Virus record (IMG/VR): IMGVR_UViG_3300028610_000087
Location: 1-47,466 of that record
DNA: 47,466 bases
Source: a virus
Strand: one strand, 5' to 3'
The position numbers and the translations under genes are program-made. Within the stretch, counting starts at the first letter, position 1, and the number at the start of each line of letters is the position of its first letter. Below, piece after piece: positions 24,780 to 32,127 of the stretch. Below the pieces are notes generated by a model. The model made no database searches, was not told the DNA's origin, and saw nothing but the letters and a program-made list of their open reading frames with translations.

Positions 24780-25130
24780 TTAAAGGATCAGTGGAGGATT
24801 ACGTTCCTTGATTGCAATAGGGAACGTAAGTTTATTTAACGGTGTTACCTGGTACAGCTTTGAAGACATATAGGTAACGACAGGTGGATCAGTGCCTGTC
24901 ACTCTATGCTTCATTGGTATTGGAGAGGGTGGAAGATCACCAGCATCAGGGGGTATTACTTCACCCATGATCTGATACTGGATCATTTGTTTCCACCAAC
25001 TGTTCAAGTCATCCTTGTATGTGTTGTAACCTAACATGAATATTGCAGTTACAGCACAGGCTAACAAGAACAGAAGGACATTCTTCACACACTCCACTAC
25101 CACATGCCAGATCCAATTAAAGAGTCCCAT
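24780..25130 (-). CDS. Single-pass membrane protein (116 aa)
   Basis: 116 residues. One strong membrane segment (about 14-35, CVKNVLLFLLACAVTAIFMLGY), followed by a polar, proline-rich domain (GDLPPSPIPMKHRV). N-in/C-out topology would put the domain in the periplasm. No family recognised; possibly an exclusion or envelope-acting protein. Confidence 0.65.
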   Translation of the reverse strand: MGLFNWIWHVVVECVKNVLLFLLACAVTAIFMLGYNTYKDDLNSWWKQMIQYQIMGEVIPPDAGDLPPSPIPMKHRVTGTDPPVVTYMSSKLYQVTPLNKLTFPIAIKERNPPLIL

Positions 25131-25181
25131 CTTTTGTGTGCTACTCTGGCCTTACGTTATCATGAAGGCAGGACACTCGGT

Positions 25182-25265
25182 TGGTCGGAGTGGAGGGATT
25201 CGAACCCTCGGGACTACCATTTCATTCTGCTTACGCAGCCATGTCCTCCCCACCACCGCACCCCG
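25182..25265 (-). tRNA. tRNA-like element with encoded CCA and abnormal anticodon arm
   Basis: Acceptor stem CGGGGTG pairs with CACTCCG (one G-T), followed by A and an encoded CCA. The T-arm is perfect: GAGGG-TTCGAAT-CCCTC. Total 84 nt, the size of a long-variable-arm tRNA. The anticodon region instead folds as CTGC-GTAA-GCAG, a four-base GNRA-type loop, so no seven-base anticodon loop with U33 is possible. The D-arm is also weak. Either a decayed tRNA or a tRNA mimic that keeps only the acceptor/T half. No amino acid can be assigned. Confidence 0.45.
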
Positions 25266-25369
25266 ACTAACAGAATGCCCTGCCACCTATATTGCTATTG
25301 CTCAGAGATCAGATTGGCTCACTGATCTACCATCATAGCTTGCACACCATGACCTGAAGCTGTTGGTCC

Positions 25370-25386
25370 TCCCAATGGCACAGGGA
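25370..25386. repeat. AATGGCACA-loop hairpin
   Basis: Stem TCCC / GGGA around the nine-base loop AATGGCACA. Shares CCCAATGGCACAGGG (15 bases) with 24265-24279. Member of the hairpin family described at 24235. Confidence 0.5.
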
Positions 25387-25696
25387 ATCTTCCAGCACCT
25401 AACATTGATCACCCACCAAGCTCCATGGGTGCACTTCAGTTGAGCTATCTTTACTAATGGCTGCCTACCTCAGCCGTTGCATGTCGATGTACCTTGAGGC
25501 CCTTGTCTATGCCCACATGCTAAGCATAGCTTGACGACACTCGTAGCCTATGGGTTATCACTTATCTGGTGAGCCCATGCTTATGCGAATTACTTGAGTC
25601 AATCATATTTTATACTGGTAACCCAAGTTAACCAGTCGTTCTGTGTGCTATCTGACTACACTATACGTCTCCGTGCTCTGCCATCTTGAGCTACCT

Positions 25697-25781
25697 GTAA
25701 TTTGGGAGGGCCTCGAACCCTCAACCGCAAGACGTACCGGATTCAAACCGTACCTTCAGAACCTATCGCTCGAAAGATTAC
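25697..25781 (-). tRNA. Degenerate tRNA-Ser(TGA)-like element
   Basis: 85 nt. The T-arm is clean (GAGGG-TTCGAGG-CCCTC). A seven-base loop TTTGAAT with U33 and a purine at 37 gives anticodon TGA (serine). The D-arm region (TCGAGCGATAGGTTCTGAAGG) is like that of serine tRNAs. Defects: the acceptor GTAATCT pairs with AAATTAC only with one mismatch, two extra C bases separate it from the T-stem, and the anticodon stem has a bulge. No CCA is encoded. Probably decaying. Confidence 0.4.
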
Positions 25782-26076
25782 CGTGCTCATTGGCCATGTT
25801 GTCTCTAGCTAGCCAGGGTACAATACCTGACCTGCATGTTTCCCATTCGCAGAGGAAGGACGTCTCCCTCATACAGCCGAGCACCTTAGAAGAGGTTTAT
25901 CGTCCGACCTCCGACAGACATGATGTACCCGTCACCGGTATACACCAACTCCACTACTGGCAAGCTGAGCGTTGGAGGCTTAAGCTTGTGGATCTGTACC
26001 CATGTAGTATCGAAGTAACAGATCAGTTCCAGTAGGGAGAGGAGTATAACTATTAACATATCATCTTACCTCCAAC

Positions 26077-26280
26077 CTATTCTTTAAGTTCTACGCAAAC
26101 AACCTTATATCTGTAGTTATATTTCATACTGTCGATATACTCTTGAGCATCTTCTTCACTCAAAAATGCTGGCGGCAGTGGCCCTCCATAAGGGTCTATA
26201 CTCTGGACCACGCACTTGTTGATAGAATCTCCGTGACCACATCGTTCAGATATGGTCTGTCCTATTAGGAAGATATTCAT
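26077..26280 (-). CDS. Hypothetical protein (67 aa)
   Basis: 67 residues starting MNIFLIGQTISERCGHGDS; GAGGAA precedes the ATG at good spacing. Mixed alpha/beta, ending in acidic VELKE, with the phrase AFLSEEDAQEYIDSMKY typical of small phage cytoplasmic proteins. No family recognised. Confidence 0.6.
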   Translation of the reverse strand: MNIFLIGQTISERCGHGDSINKCVVQSIDPYGGPLPPAFLSEEDAQEYIDSMKYNYRYKVVCVELKE

Positions 26281-26357
26281 AACATATTCCTCGTTAGTTA
26301 GTTCACTGATGACCCCTCACACCTATACCAGCATGCGAGGGGGCAGGAGTGATCACC

Positions 26358-26609
26358 CTAGTCACCCATATGTGCAGCCCAAACACCAACACCATTCAGT
26401 GCCATCCACAGTAACAGGAACATACCGTGGAACATCAGCATGACGTCAGGTTCGAAGTCGAAGACCCACTTAACTACATCCACCAGAGGTGTGATAGCAA
26501 GCGGCACGAAGATTACATTCAGTGCGAACAGGATCATAATCGTATAACGGCGACCCGTCTTACGATCATCCTCTTCTTTGTTACTTTGTGTTGCAGGACT
26601 CTTTGCCAT
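26358..26609 (-). CDS. Two-helix membrane protein (83 aa)
   Basis: 83 residues. A charged N-terminus (residues 1-22) precedes two membrane segments (about 23-44 and 57-78) joined by a short acidic turn. An antiholin/holin-like topology, but it lies in the early block, not beside the lysis genes. No family recognised. Confidence 0.6.
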   Translation of the reverse strand: MAKSPATQSNKEEDDRKTGRRYTIMILFALNVIFVPLAITPLVDVVKWVFDFEPDVMLMFHGMFLLLWMALNGVGVWAAHMGD

Positions 26610-26613
26610 GTGT

Positions 26614-26826
26614 TTAACCCTCTAATCTAACACGATACTTTAACCACTCACGCACTGTCTCACGAGAGATCTCATACTCACTGAAGTCTTCAGCTAATAT
26701 GTACCACACCTCTCGTGGATCGTATAACAACACCTCATGCAGGTGACGGGCAGCCTGAACAATGAAGAAGGGCACTGTTGCCCTCCCGTTCAAGCTACCT
26801 GACGCCGGATGATGAGGCTTATACAT
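26614..26826 (-). CDS. Small probable helix-turn-helix protein (70 aa)
   Basis: 70 residues starting MYKPHHPASGS at ATG 26826, which overlaps the upstream gene's stop by a few bases. The C-terminal half (HEVLLYDPREVWYILAEDF, then SEYEISRETVREWLKYRVR) reads as a helix-turn-helix: acidic/hydrophobic helix, turn, and a second basic recognition-like helix. Possible small regulator of the early operons, where repeated palindromes exist. Helix-turn-helix assignment is by eye. Confidence 0.5.
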   Translation of the reverse strand: MYKPHHPASGSLNGRATVPFFIVQAARHLHEVLLYDPREVWYILAEDFSEYEISRETVREWLKYRVRLEG

Positions 26827-26827
26827 G

Positions 26828-27283
26828 TCATTCGATCGAGGGCGGTGATGCGGATGATGTGTCCCGTGCCACCGGAGTAGTTCCCCCGGAAGTAACTTCG
26901 ACATCGGTGGATACCTCATGGATGAGATGGTTAAGACTGCCGTTCAATGACAGCGTATGGATGACACGGGCTGCATCAACGAGGCTGGCAAGATCCTGCT
27001 TGAGGATGTACCGGCGTGTATCTTCGACCGTGAGCTTAGCCTTCACCTCGTTCAGCTCAGTCAAGAGTTCGAGGATGCGGGCATCACGTTCAGCGATCAC
27101 ATCCCCGGGGTCAAGATAGGTGGCAGCCTTGTCAACTGCTGCATCCTTAACCCCAACACCAACGGCACTGAGCCACTGGAGTGGATGCTCCGTGAACTTA
27201 GGTACCTCCTGTGCTGACACTAACACCGGCAGACTGATGGATACTACGGCAGCGAAGAGTGCTGCTAACATTGAGCGTTTCAT
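26828..27283 (-). CDS. Exported protein with coiled coil (151 aa)
   Basis: 151 residues from ATG 27283. Signal peptide: MKRSML start, hydrophobic core (AALFAAVVSISLPVL), likely cleavage at VSA-Q. The middle (about 65-90, ERDARILELLTELNEVKAKL) is coiled-coil. The tail is Ser/Thr/Pro-rich. Destined for the periplasm. Phage proteins sent there early often block superinfection or alter the envelope, but nothing here proves that. No family recognised. Confidence 0.65.
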   Translation of the reverse strand: MKRSMLAALFAAVVSISLPVLVSAQEVPKFTEHPLQWLSAVGVGVKDAAVDKAATYLDPGDVIAERDARILELLTELNEVKAKLTVEDTRRYILKQDLASLVDAARVIHTLSLNGSLNHLIHEVSTDVEVTSGGTTPVARDTSSASPPSIE

Positions 27284-27356
27284 AATAGTTATTACCTTTT
27301 CTTTTAAGTGGACAGGATAGGTGTGACGTATACCGATGAGCATATGTCACCCCCGG

Positions 27357-27725
27357 TTAGATGCTGGTGCGGTTTATCCAAGTATCGTTTCTACGGTCAA
27401 GAACCATGTCGTTGTGTTCTCCCAAGACTCTGAGATCGATTAGCTTGTTAAGCTTTCGAGCGTTATTCTCATCGAACCACTGCTCAACGATAGTTCTCTT
27501 ACCACCCAGCACCTGGCGTTGCCACCGATCCTCAACACCCAGCTCAATGAGAATCTTCTTGATCTCCTTGGGCTTGGAGAACACAGGAATACAGAAGGAC
27601 ACGTGATAATGTTCTTCACTGTTATCCGTAATCTTGTTACGTCCCCAGATCAGATAAGGAATACCCAACGTCGGGATGTTGAAGAGGAACCAGATCAGTC
27701 CTTTCAGAAACCTAATCATCCCCAT
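27357..27725 (-). CDS. Membrane-anchored hypothetical protein (122 aa)
   Basis: 122 residues. An N-terminal membrane segment (about 5-28, FLKGLIWFLFNIPTLGIPYLIWG) precedes a soluble alpha/beta domain with charged helices (KEIKKILIELGVEDRWQRQV). A start two codons later (MIRF) is also possible. Its start overlaps the end of the 66-residue gene by ten bases. No family recognised. Confidence 0.6.
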   Translation of the reverse strand: MGMIRFLKGLIWFLFNIPTLGIPYLIWGRNKITDNSEEHYHVSFCIPVFSKPKEIKKILIELGVEDRWQRQVLGGKRTIVEQWFDENNARKLNKLIDLRVLGEHNDMVLDRRNDTWINRTSI

Positions 27726-27916
27726 TTACCCCACTCTTCCTGATCTGCCCGCTCTGCAACAGCCTTGTGAACTAATGCCGACCGCTCATAACGAGGCTTC
27801 TTGTGGAAGTCCTCATCATAAACACCTAGGGCTTCAGCCTTCCTGTCTAACGTGCAGACAGGGCGAACAGCATCAGCCTCTTGCTGAGCGTACTCAGCCT
27901 TCTTGCGTTCAGCCAT
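27716..27916 (-). CDS. Hypothetical protein (66 aa)
   Basis: 66 residues, highly charged, opening MAERKKAEYAQQEADAV and ending EEWGKWG. AGGAG precedes the ATG. Soluble and helical. No family recognised. Overlaps the next gene by ten bases, so it is translationally coupled. Confidence 0.6.
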   Translation of the reverse strand: MAERKKAEYAQQEADAVRPVCTLDRKAEALGVYDEDFHKKPRYERSALVHKAVAERADQEEWGKWG

Positions 27917-27969
27917 ACGTATACTCCTGATGTGTTATACGAACTGTACTCAGGAATGAGCACACCTTG

Positions 27970-28004
27970 AGGGACAGGCATGAATGACACACATGTCTAT
28001 CCCT
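27970..28004. repeat. Long hairpin with AATGACACA loop
   Basis: AGGGACAGGCATG (27970-27982) pairs with CATGTCTATCCCT (27992-28004) at 12 of 13 positions (one G-T, one mismatch). The loop is AATGACACA, one base from the AATGGCACA loop found elsewhere in the early region. This is the longest stem in the family. It sits upstream of the 66-residue gene. Confidence 0.6.
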
Positions 28005-28113
28005 CCGAGTGTAGCTCACGCACACTCACGGAAAGCTTTACATATGATATGGGCTGCCGTCTTTTAATTAGATGAGGCTAGCTTGTCACATGTTCAGCGG
28101 CAGCACTGGGCTG

Positions 28114-28611
28114 CTAGTTGTGTTGGCCACCTTTCTGGTTACCACGCTGTTGGTGGTGAGTATTCTCAAGACGTTTGCGATCAGCAGGAGGAATGATCAC
28201 CTGCTGTGTGCCACTGGGGATACCAGAACTCTCAAGAGTATACGTCTCACTGTCACCACTAACCTTCTTCGTGCCCTTCAGGGCTTTCACCCACGTTTTC
28301 CAATCTTGACCGGGCTTATCAAGATCATGTTTCCTCATACCAGTGAAGGGCTTGCCTTCATAAGGTTCGCCAAGACCTTTCATCTTGCCGGTTGCAGATT
28401 CAATGGAGCTGGTGATCTCTTTCTTCTTACGAATGGCAGCGAGACGGTTGTTATTACTAACGACCATTTTCTCGTGCAACTCTTGGAGTTCACCTTCGTA
28501 CTTACGGATGTGGTTGTCGTAGTTCTCATGATCACGCCACAGAAACCCGAACCACCTCTTCATTTGCATGACGCCGCCACCGTTAAGTAGCTTGTCTCTG
28601 TAGAGAGCCAT
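28114..28611 (-). CDS. Hypothetical protein (165 aa)
   Basis: 165 residues. Mostly charged; a long helical coiled-coil-like stretch (about 35-75, DNHIRKYEGELQELHEKM and following). The C-terminus is glutamine-, histidine- and glycine-rich. AGGAG lies ahead of the ATG. No motif recognised. An open frame on the other strand (28072-28590) looks like a shadow. Confidence 0.6.
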   Translation of the reverse strand: MALYRDKLLNGGGVMQMKRWFGFLWRDHENYDNHIRKYEGELQELHEKMVVSNNNRLAAIRKKKEITSSIESATGKMKGLGEPYEGKPFTGMRKHDLDKPGQDWKTWVKALKGTKKVSGDSETYTLESSGIPSGTQQVIIPPADRKRLENTHHQQRGNQKGGQHN

Positions 28612-29353
28612 GATAATGTATCTCCTTTAAAAATTTTCATAATAAATAGGGGGAGGAGAGCCGTTCATCGTGGTAATAAGCTCAACCCTCACCCTCTCAC
28701 ATCTAATGAGTAGATTCCTTACGTCCACTCGTCGACGAAAACTATCTTGCACCTACTCTGCACTTACTTACTAGCCTGAGTTATCCTCAGTATGGCCACA
28801 CCAATACACTTAGCTACAACATGCACATCACCTTACCGGGAGAGGTAGCATGGGGTCTCATACGGTGTGTCTGTTTCATGGCAGTACATCTATGACATGA
28901 GTGGTGTGGTATGTGCACACCCTGCTTGCACTAGTAACAAGCACCACTGAATGGCTCACTCATAGAGATATGTGTAGGTTTGCGTGTCAACCGTATACAT
29001 TAGGTCATCGTTGTGGTATGTCTCACACTTGGTCAGGTCAATCACACTACTGATACTCAGAGCCAGATGCCCGGGCATCCAGATAAGGGCAGTACTAATG
29101 AGAGTTATCTGAGAGTGTAAGTTACAATCAGCCTACAAGATGACAGATGGTTGACGTTGTATCACTTAGCTAGAAGACTTCACTTGATCACCTGCTTCAT
29201 ACATGCTGGTTCCACGTTTCAATGTGGTGTTATGGGTAGAGATAAGCCCACTCCAGAGATGCCGTACGTCATCACGACTATGCTTCACAAGCTTGAGGTC
29301 CATGATCTATCTAGCTCTTCACTTATGTTCTACTATCTGATTACCACGCGCAC
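28612..29353. other. Non-coding stretch of about 740 bases
   Basis: No gene can be supported on either strand. Contains the perfect palindrome GATGCCCGGGCATC (29066-29079), a hairpin with GGTGTG / CACACC arms near 28900, and a near match (AATGGCTCA at 28950) to the loop of the hairpin family but without a good stem. A 68-codon plus-strand frame at 29151 starts at TTG and has no ribosome site. May hold structured RNA or control sequences. Confidence 0.5.
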
Positions 29354-31168
29354 TTAGTGCATAGCGGGGCTGGTTACGATGGGGTTACCATCAAACACAC
29401 GACCAGGTAGAATCAATCCGTGGTCTTCACTGAACTTCATGTTCAGTTGTTCACATGCCTTATTCAACAGGCGGTTATGGGTATGTAACAGTTCCTTCGA
29501 CGCTTGACCAGCATGAATTAACTTCGAGTACATATCTGATAAGGGGGCAAGGCAAATGTCTTGTACACAACCCTCTTCATTATCACGCTGCTTGGAAACA
29601 GCCAACGCTTTAACATATGATACTGCTCGAATAGAAGCAACCCTCCGCGCCTCTCGCTGACGTGCCGCAGAAACAACCTTCTTATGTGAAGGATCAAAGA
29701 CCCGATCAGTCACACTCTTACGAAGGATCTTACTAAACACTGAAACAGTCCGATCATCATGGTTACGTAGCCATGAGCGCAGCTTGTAGACTTGACGCTT
29801 GGCCTCATGCTCTTGACGTTCAGTGTCCTCCTTACGTACTGCTACTTCAGCCCGACGAATGATCTCGCTAGACGTAACCGACCGGTTAAAGTCAGGGTGT
29901 ACTTGTTCTACTTCTTTCTGACACCACATATCACGATTAGAATACATCGGATATGCTGCAGCGAATGACACGAGTGCAGTTGCCTGATCCTCGGTGACGT
30001 TCTCGATCACAGTAACCAATCGATAGGTCATGCCCTCGCCATGTTGCTTGAGGTACTGTCTCATCAGCACACGTTGCCGGTACTGATCCATAGCTAACAC
30101 TAGGTTAGCATGTCGGGCATCCCTATGATGTTCAGCCCTTGCCTCCCGACGTGCCTTCAACATTAGAAGACGCTTCAATCGTTTGGCATAGACGTGTCGC
30201 CCATGCATCTGGACATACACATCATTCATGAAGCCGTCAACAATACCACCATTGCTAAGGTGATCAGATGACCTGACCTCGTGCTCTCGCTGCAGGATAG
30301 CTTGGCGTGATCGCCGCATGTCCTGCACTTGCTCCATGAAGTTATGCTCACCAGCCAGTGGCACAGGCTGATGGACGTGGTGTCCACCGTCTTCGGGGGT
30401 ACCAGATTGCTCACCTTGGTGTGAGCTGTCGTTAGCAGCGGGCCACGGCGGCCCTTCTACTTCCGAGGGTGCTTGTTGATTGGGTTGTCTGGACAACACT
30501 GCACTGTCGACATAGCGCTTGGCCATCTCGGTGGTACGGATGAAGTCAGCCTTACGAGTGGCGGATTCAACTTCCGTATGGTGCACATTGTTAGTGCGCT
30601 CCTGTCGTGCATTAGCAGACCGCTTCAAGTGCTGTTCCTTTACCCGCTGCCATGACTTAGGTACATAGAGGTAGCGCAGGGTCTTAACCTTCAGCGTACC
30701 TAGAGGTATCCCATGTATAAGCAGTGGTTGTATGTCCATGACCGGGACAAGTTCTTGCTTGTCTTTCGGGTGGACAAGGGACGTAACACTATTCCTCAGT
30801 GACTTGGGAGTCCATGCGAACTCCTTCAACCATAGATCATAGCGGTCTTGATCGCCACGTACATCGTGACCATTGTCTGTTGCCAGTTTGACAGGCGGAG
30901 CCTTCCTTATCTCTGCCTCTCCTGGTATGTCCTCAGCCGGCTTGATGGCGAAGGCTACACTTGTAGGGTGCGCCGCCAACAGGCTAGCTTCAGTGGACTG
31001 CAGGAGAGACTGCAAGGTATTGCTCCGCATTGCGGCGTAGGGTAGTACCGCCCGGTTGATCGGGATCGGTTTGGTTACCCTGTGGGTCAGCCGCTGTTGA
31101 TGCGAATGATGCCGATAACAGTCACCACTCACACCCTTACCGGCAGCTTTGCGAACTCGCATAGCCAT
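29354..31168 (-). CDS. Large basic early protein, unknown (604 aa)
   Basis: 604 residues, the largest gene of the early block. Start at 31168, or at 31162 (MRVRKAAGKG), which has a better spaced AAGGA. The protein is very basic and rich in Arg, His and Gln, with long charged helices (residues about 290-380 and 440-520). A low-complexity linker at about 225-265 is rich in Gly/Gln/Ser/His. No polymerase, helicase or nuclease motifs seen. Bordered by non-coding stretches on both sides. Basic character suggests nucleic-acid binding; candidate takeover or virion-internal protein. Not recognised. Confidence 0.65.
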   Translation of the reverse strand: MAMRVRKAAGKGVSGDCYRHHSHQQRLTHRVTKPIPINRAVLPYAAMRSNTLQSLLQSTEASLLAAHPTSVAFAIKPAEDIPGEAEIRKAPPVKLATDNGHDVRGDQDRYDLWLKEFAWTPKSLRNSVTSLVHPKDKQELVPVMDIQPLLIHGIPLGTLKVKTLRYLYVPKSWQRVKEQHLKRSANARQERTNNVHHTEVESATRKADFIRTTEMAKRYVDSAVLSRQPNQQAPSEVEGPPWPAANDSSHQGEQSGTPEDGGHHVHQPVPLAGEHNFMEQVQDMRRSRQAILQREHEVRSSDHLSNGGIVDGFMNDVYVQMHGRHVYAKRLKRLLMLKARREARAEHHRDARHANLVLAMDQYRQRVLMRQYLKQHGEGMTYRLVTVIENVTEDQATALVSFAAAYPMYSNRDMWCQKEVEQVHPDFNRSVTSSEIIRRAEVAVRKEDTERQEHEAKRQVYKLRSWLRNHDDRTVSVFSKILRKSVTDRVFDPSHKKVVSAARQREARRVASIRAVSYVKALAVSKQRDNEEGCVQDICLAPLSDMYSKLIHAGQASKELLHTHNRLLNKACEQLNMKFSEDHGLILPGRVFDGNPIVTSPAMH

Positions 31169-31361
31169 ATCCTTTTCCGATTAAGAGTTAATGTGAATGA
31201 CTTACGTTTGTACACGGCTCGCTGTTGTTGAAAGGAATCACTAACCTCGGCACATCACCACGTCGTAGCATGTGGGTAGGACACAGGCTACAGTAACAAC
31301 TCGTAGGAGATTAACCAATGATGTGTACTTACTGGTTGCTATCCGATCTCAGGTTCGCCGG
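31169..31361. other. Intergenic stretch, no gene seen
   Basis: About 190 bases between the 604-residue gene and the small coiled-coil gene. I see no ORF with a ribosome site and no clear repeat. It probably carries leader sequence for the large gene. Confidence 0.4.
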
Positions 31362-31547
31362 TTATCTGCATTGGTGGTAGGGATACTCGTCGTCCACTAG
31401 ACCATACAGTAAGGCGTCAGTCTTTTCTTCAGAGCTGGGAGGCTTGACATCACCCAGTCCGAGGGCACGCTTGGTGTCCTCAATAGACTCTACCAATGCT
31501 TCGATAGAATCCTCCAGCTTTTCTAGTTCCTCAACAAGTGAAGACAT
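31362..31547 (-). CDS. Small acidic coiled-coil protein (61 aa)
   Basis: 61 residues. Residues 1-30 form a clear leucine/glutamate heptad coil (LVEELEKLEDSIEALVESIE). An acidic tail follows. AGGAG precedes the ATG. A small oligomerising acidic protein; possible inhibitor of a host factor, not shown. No family recognised. Confidence 0.65.
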   Translation of the reverse strand: MSSLVEELEKLEDSIEALVESIEDTKRALGLGDVKPPSSEEKTDALLYGLVDDEYPYHQCR

Positions 31548-31561
31548 GGTGTTAACTCCTC

Positions 31562-31581
31562 ATCCCATTGGCTCAGCGGGA
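31562..31581. repeat. Variant hairpin of the AATGGCACA family
   Basis: TCCC (31563-31566) pairs with GGGA (31578-31581) around ATTGGCTCA plus GC. The loop matches the conserved nine bases at seven positions. Weakest structured member. It lies just upstream of the 61-residue gene. Confidence 0.35.
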
Positions 31582-31711
31582 TTCAAATGTCACATGAGAA
31601 AAGTAAGACCTTCCAAGGAGTTGGTTGCGCCTTACACTTGATGATGAATAGCACAGCAGAAATCCCTACATGTACCATCATGTTATACCACATCACCTCG
31701 ATGAGCAGATC

Positions 31712-31784
31712 TCCAACCAACAGGACTCGAACCTGTATCTCAGCCTTCGTTAGCACTGGCTCTATCCAATTGAGCTATGGTTGC
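31712..31784 (-). tRNA. tRNA gene with irregular anticodon arm (Arg-ACG- or Val-AAC-like)
   Basis: Acceptor GCAACCA pairs with TGGTTGG at six of seven positions (G1-G72 mismatch). Then TA, a D-arm GCTC...GAGC with the usual AATTGGATA loop, and a perfect T-arm ACAGG-TTCGAGT-CCTGT. The anticodon region reads CAGTG-CTAACGAA-GGCTG: an eight-base loop, one base longer than the CTACGAA loop of arginine ACG tRNAs, or AAC if counted from U33. No CCA is encoded. Best preserved tRNA in the window; function uncertain. Confidence 0.6.
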
Positions 31785-32127
31785 AGGAGGGAGGGGTGAT
31801 AAGATGATCGTCGGGTATGCTGTGCTCTATGCTACGCACCTCACAGTACGGTTACACATACCTTATCGGCAAAGATATATGGAACCACACTGCTTGATGC
31901 ATAGTCTAAGCTTTACAAACAAGGATACTGAATGGCACACACAGAGCCTTGCTTCAATGCATGAGTGACTGGCACACACTCAGCTACATCAGCACTCATA
32001 AGAGTGACTAACTTCTATCGCCTATGAGGCTGGCATAGCATGCTCTCATGTTGTGAGACACACGCTATAACTGCATCATGATAACCACGTTGCTACTGCA
32101 GCACACACTAACATGTACCACATGAAC
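31785..32127. other. Non-coding stretch with hairpins
   Basis: About 340 bases without a convincing gene. Contains TGAATGGCACACACAG (31929-31944, also at 24239-24254) and a perfect hairpin of the same loop family at 31962-31982. Further small hairpins (CACTC-ATA-AGAGTG, CTCAT...GTGAG) follow. Likely structured RNA upstream of the tRNA. Confidence 0.5.
31962..31982. repeat. ACTGGCACA-loop hairpin
   Basis: Perfect six-base stem TGAGTG / CACTCA around loop ACTGGCACA, one base from AATGGCACA. Stem sequence is unrelated to those at 24235, 24262 or 27970, so structure and loop are kept while the stem changes. Confidence 0.6.

Larger units (their letters stand above)
25131..26076. other. Long non-coding stretch with tRNA-like elements
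   Basis: About 950 bases without a supportable gene on either strand. It contains the tRNA-like element with encoded CCA (25182-25265), a tRNA-Ser-like element (25697-25781), D-arm-like fragments (a TAGCTCAA motif near 25440 and TAGCTCAAGATGG near 25685) and one AATGGCACA-loop hairpin (25370-25386). A plus-strand open frame at 25643-26035 crosses these elements and is not convincing as protein. Probably a stretch of structured RNA or decayed tRNA genes. Confidence 0.6.

Noticed and set aside
25643-26035. 130-codon plus-strand frame in the tRNA-like region
   Set aside because: Opposite to transcription of the block, crosses a T-arm and anticodon-like sequences, and has no ribosome site.
27950-27994. 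14-codon frame with a strong GGAGGG site
   Set aside because: Its ATG is part of the long hairpin stem (CATG), and the ribosome-site-like sequence is the base of that stem. More likely a by-product of the hairpin.
28072-28590. 172-codon plus-strand frame
   Set aside because: Opposite strand to the operon and opposite a better gene (28114-28611); its starting region lacks a ribosome site.
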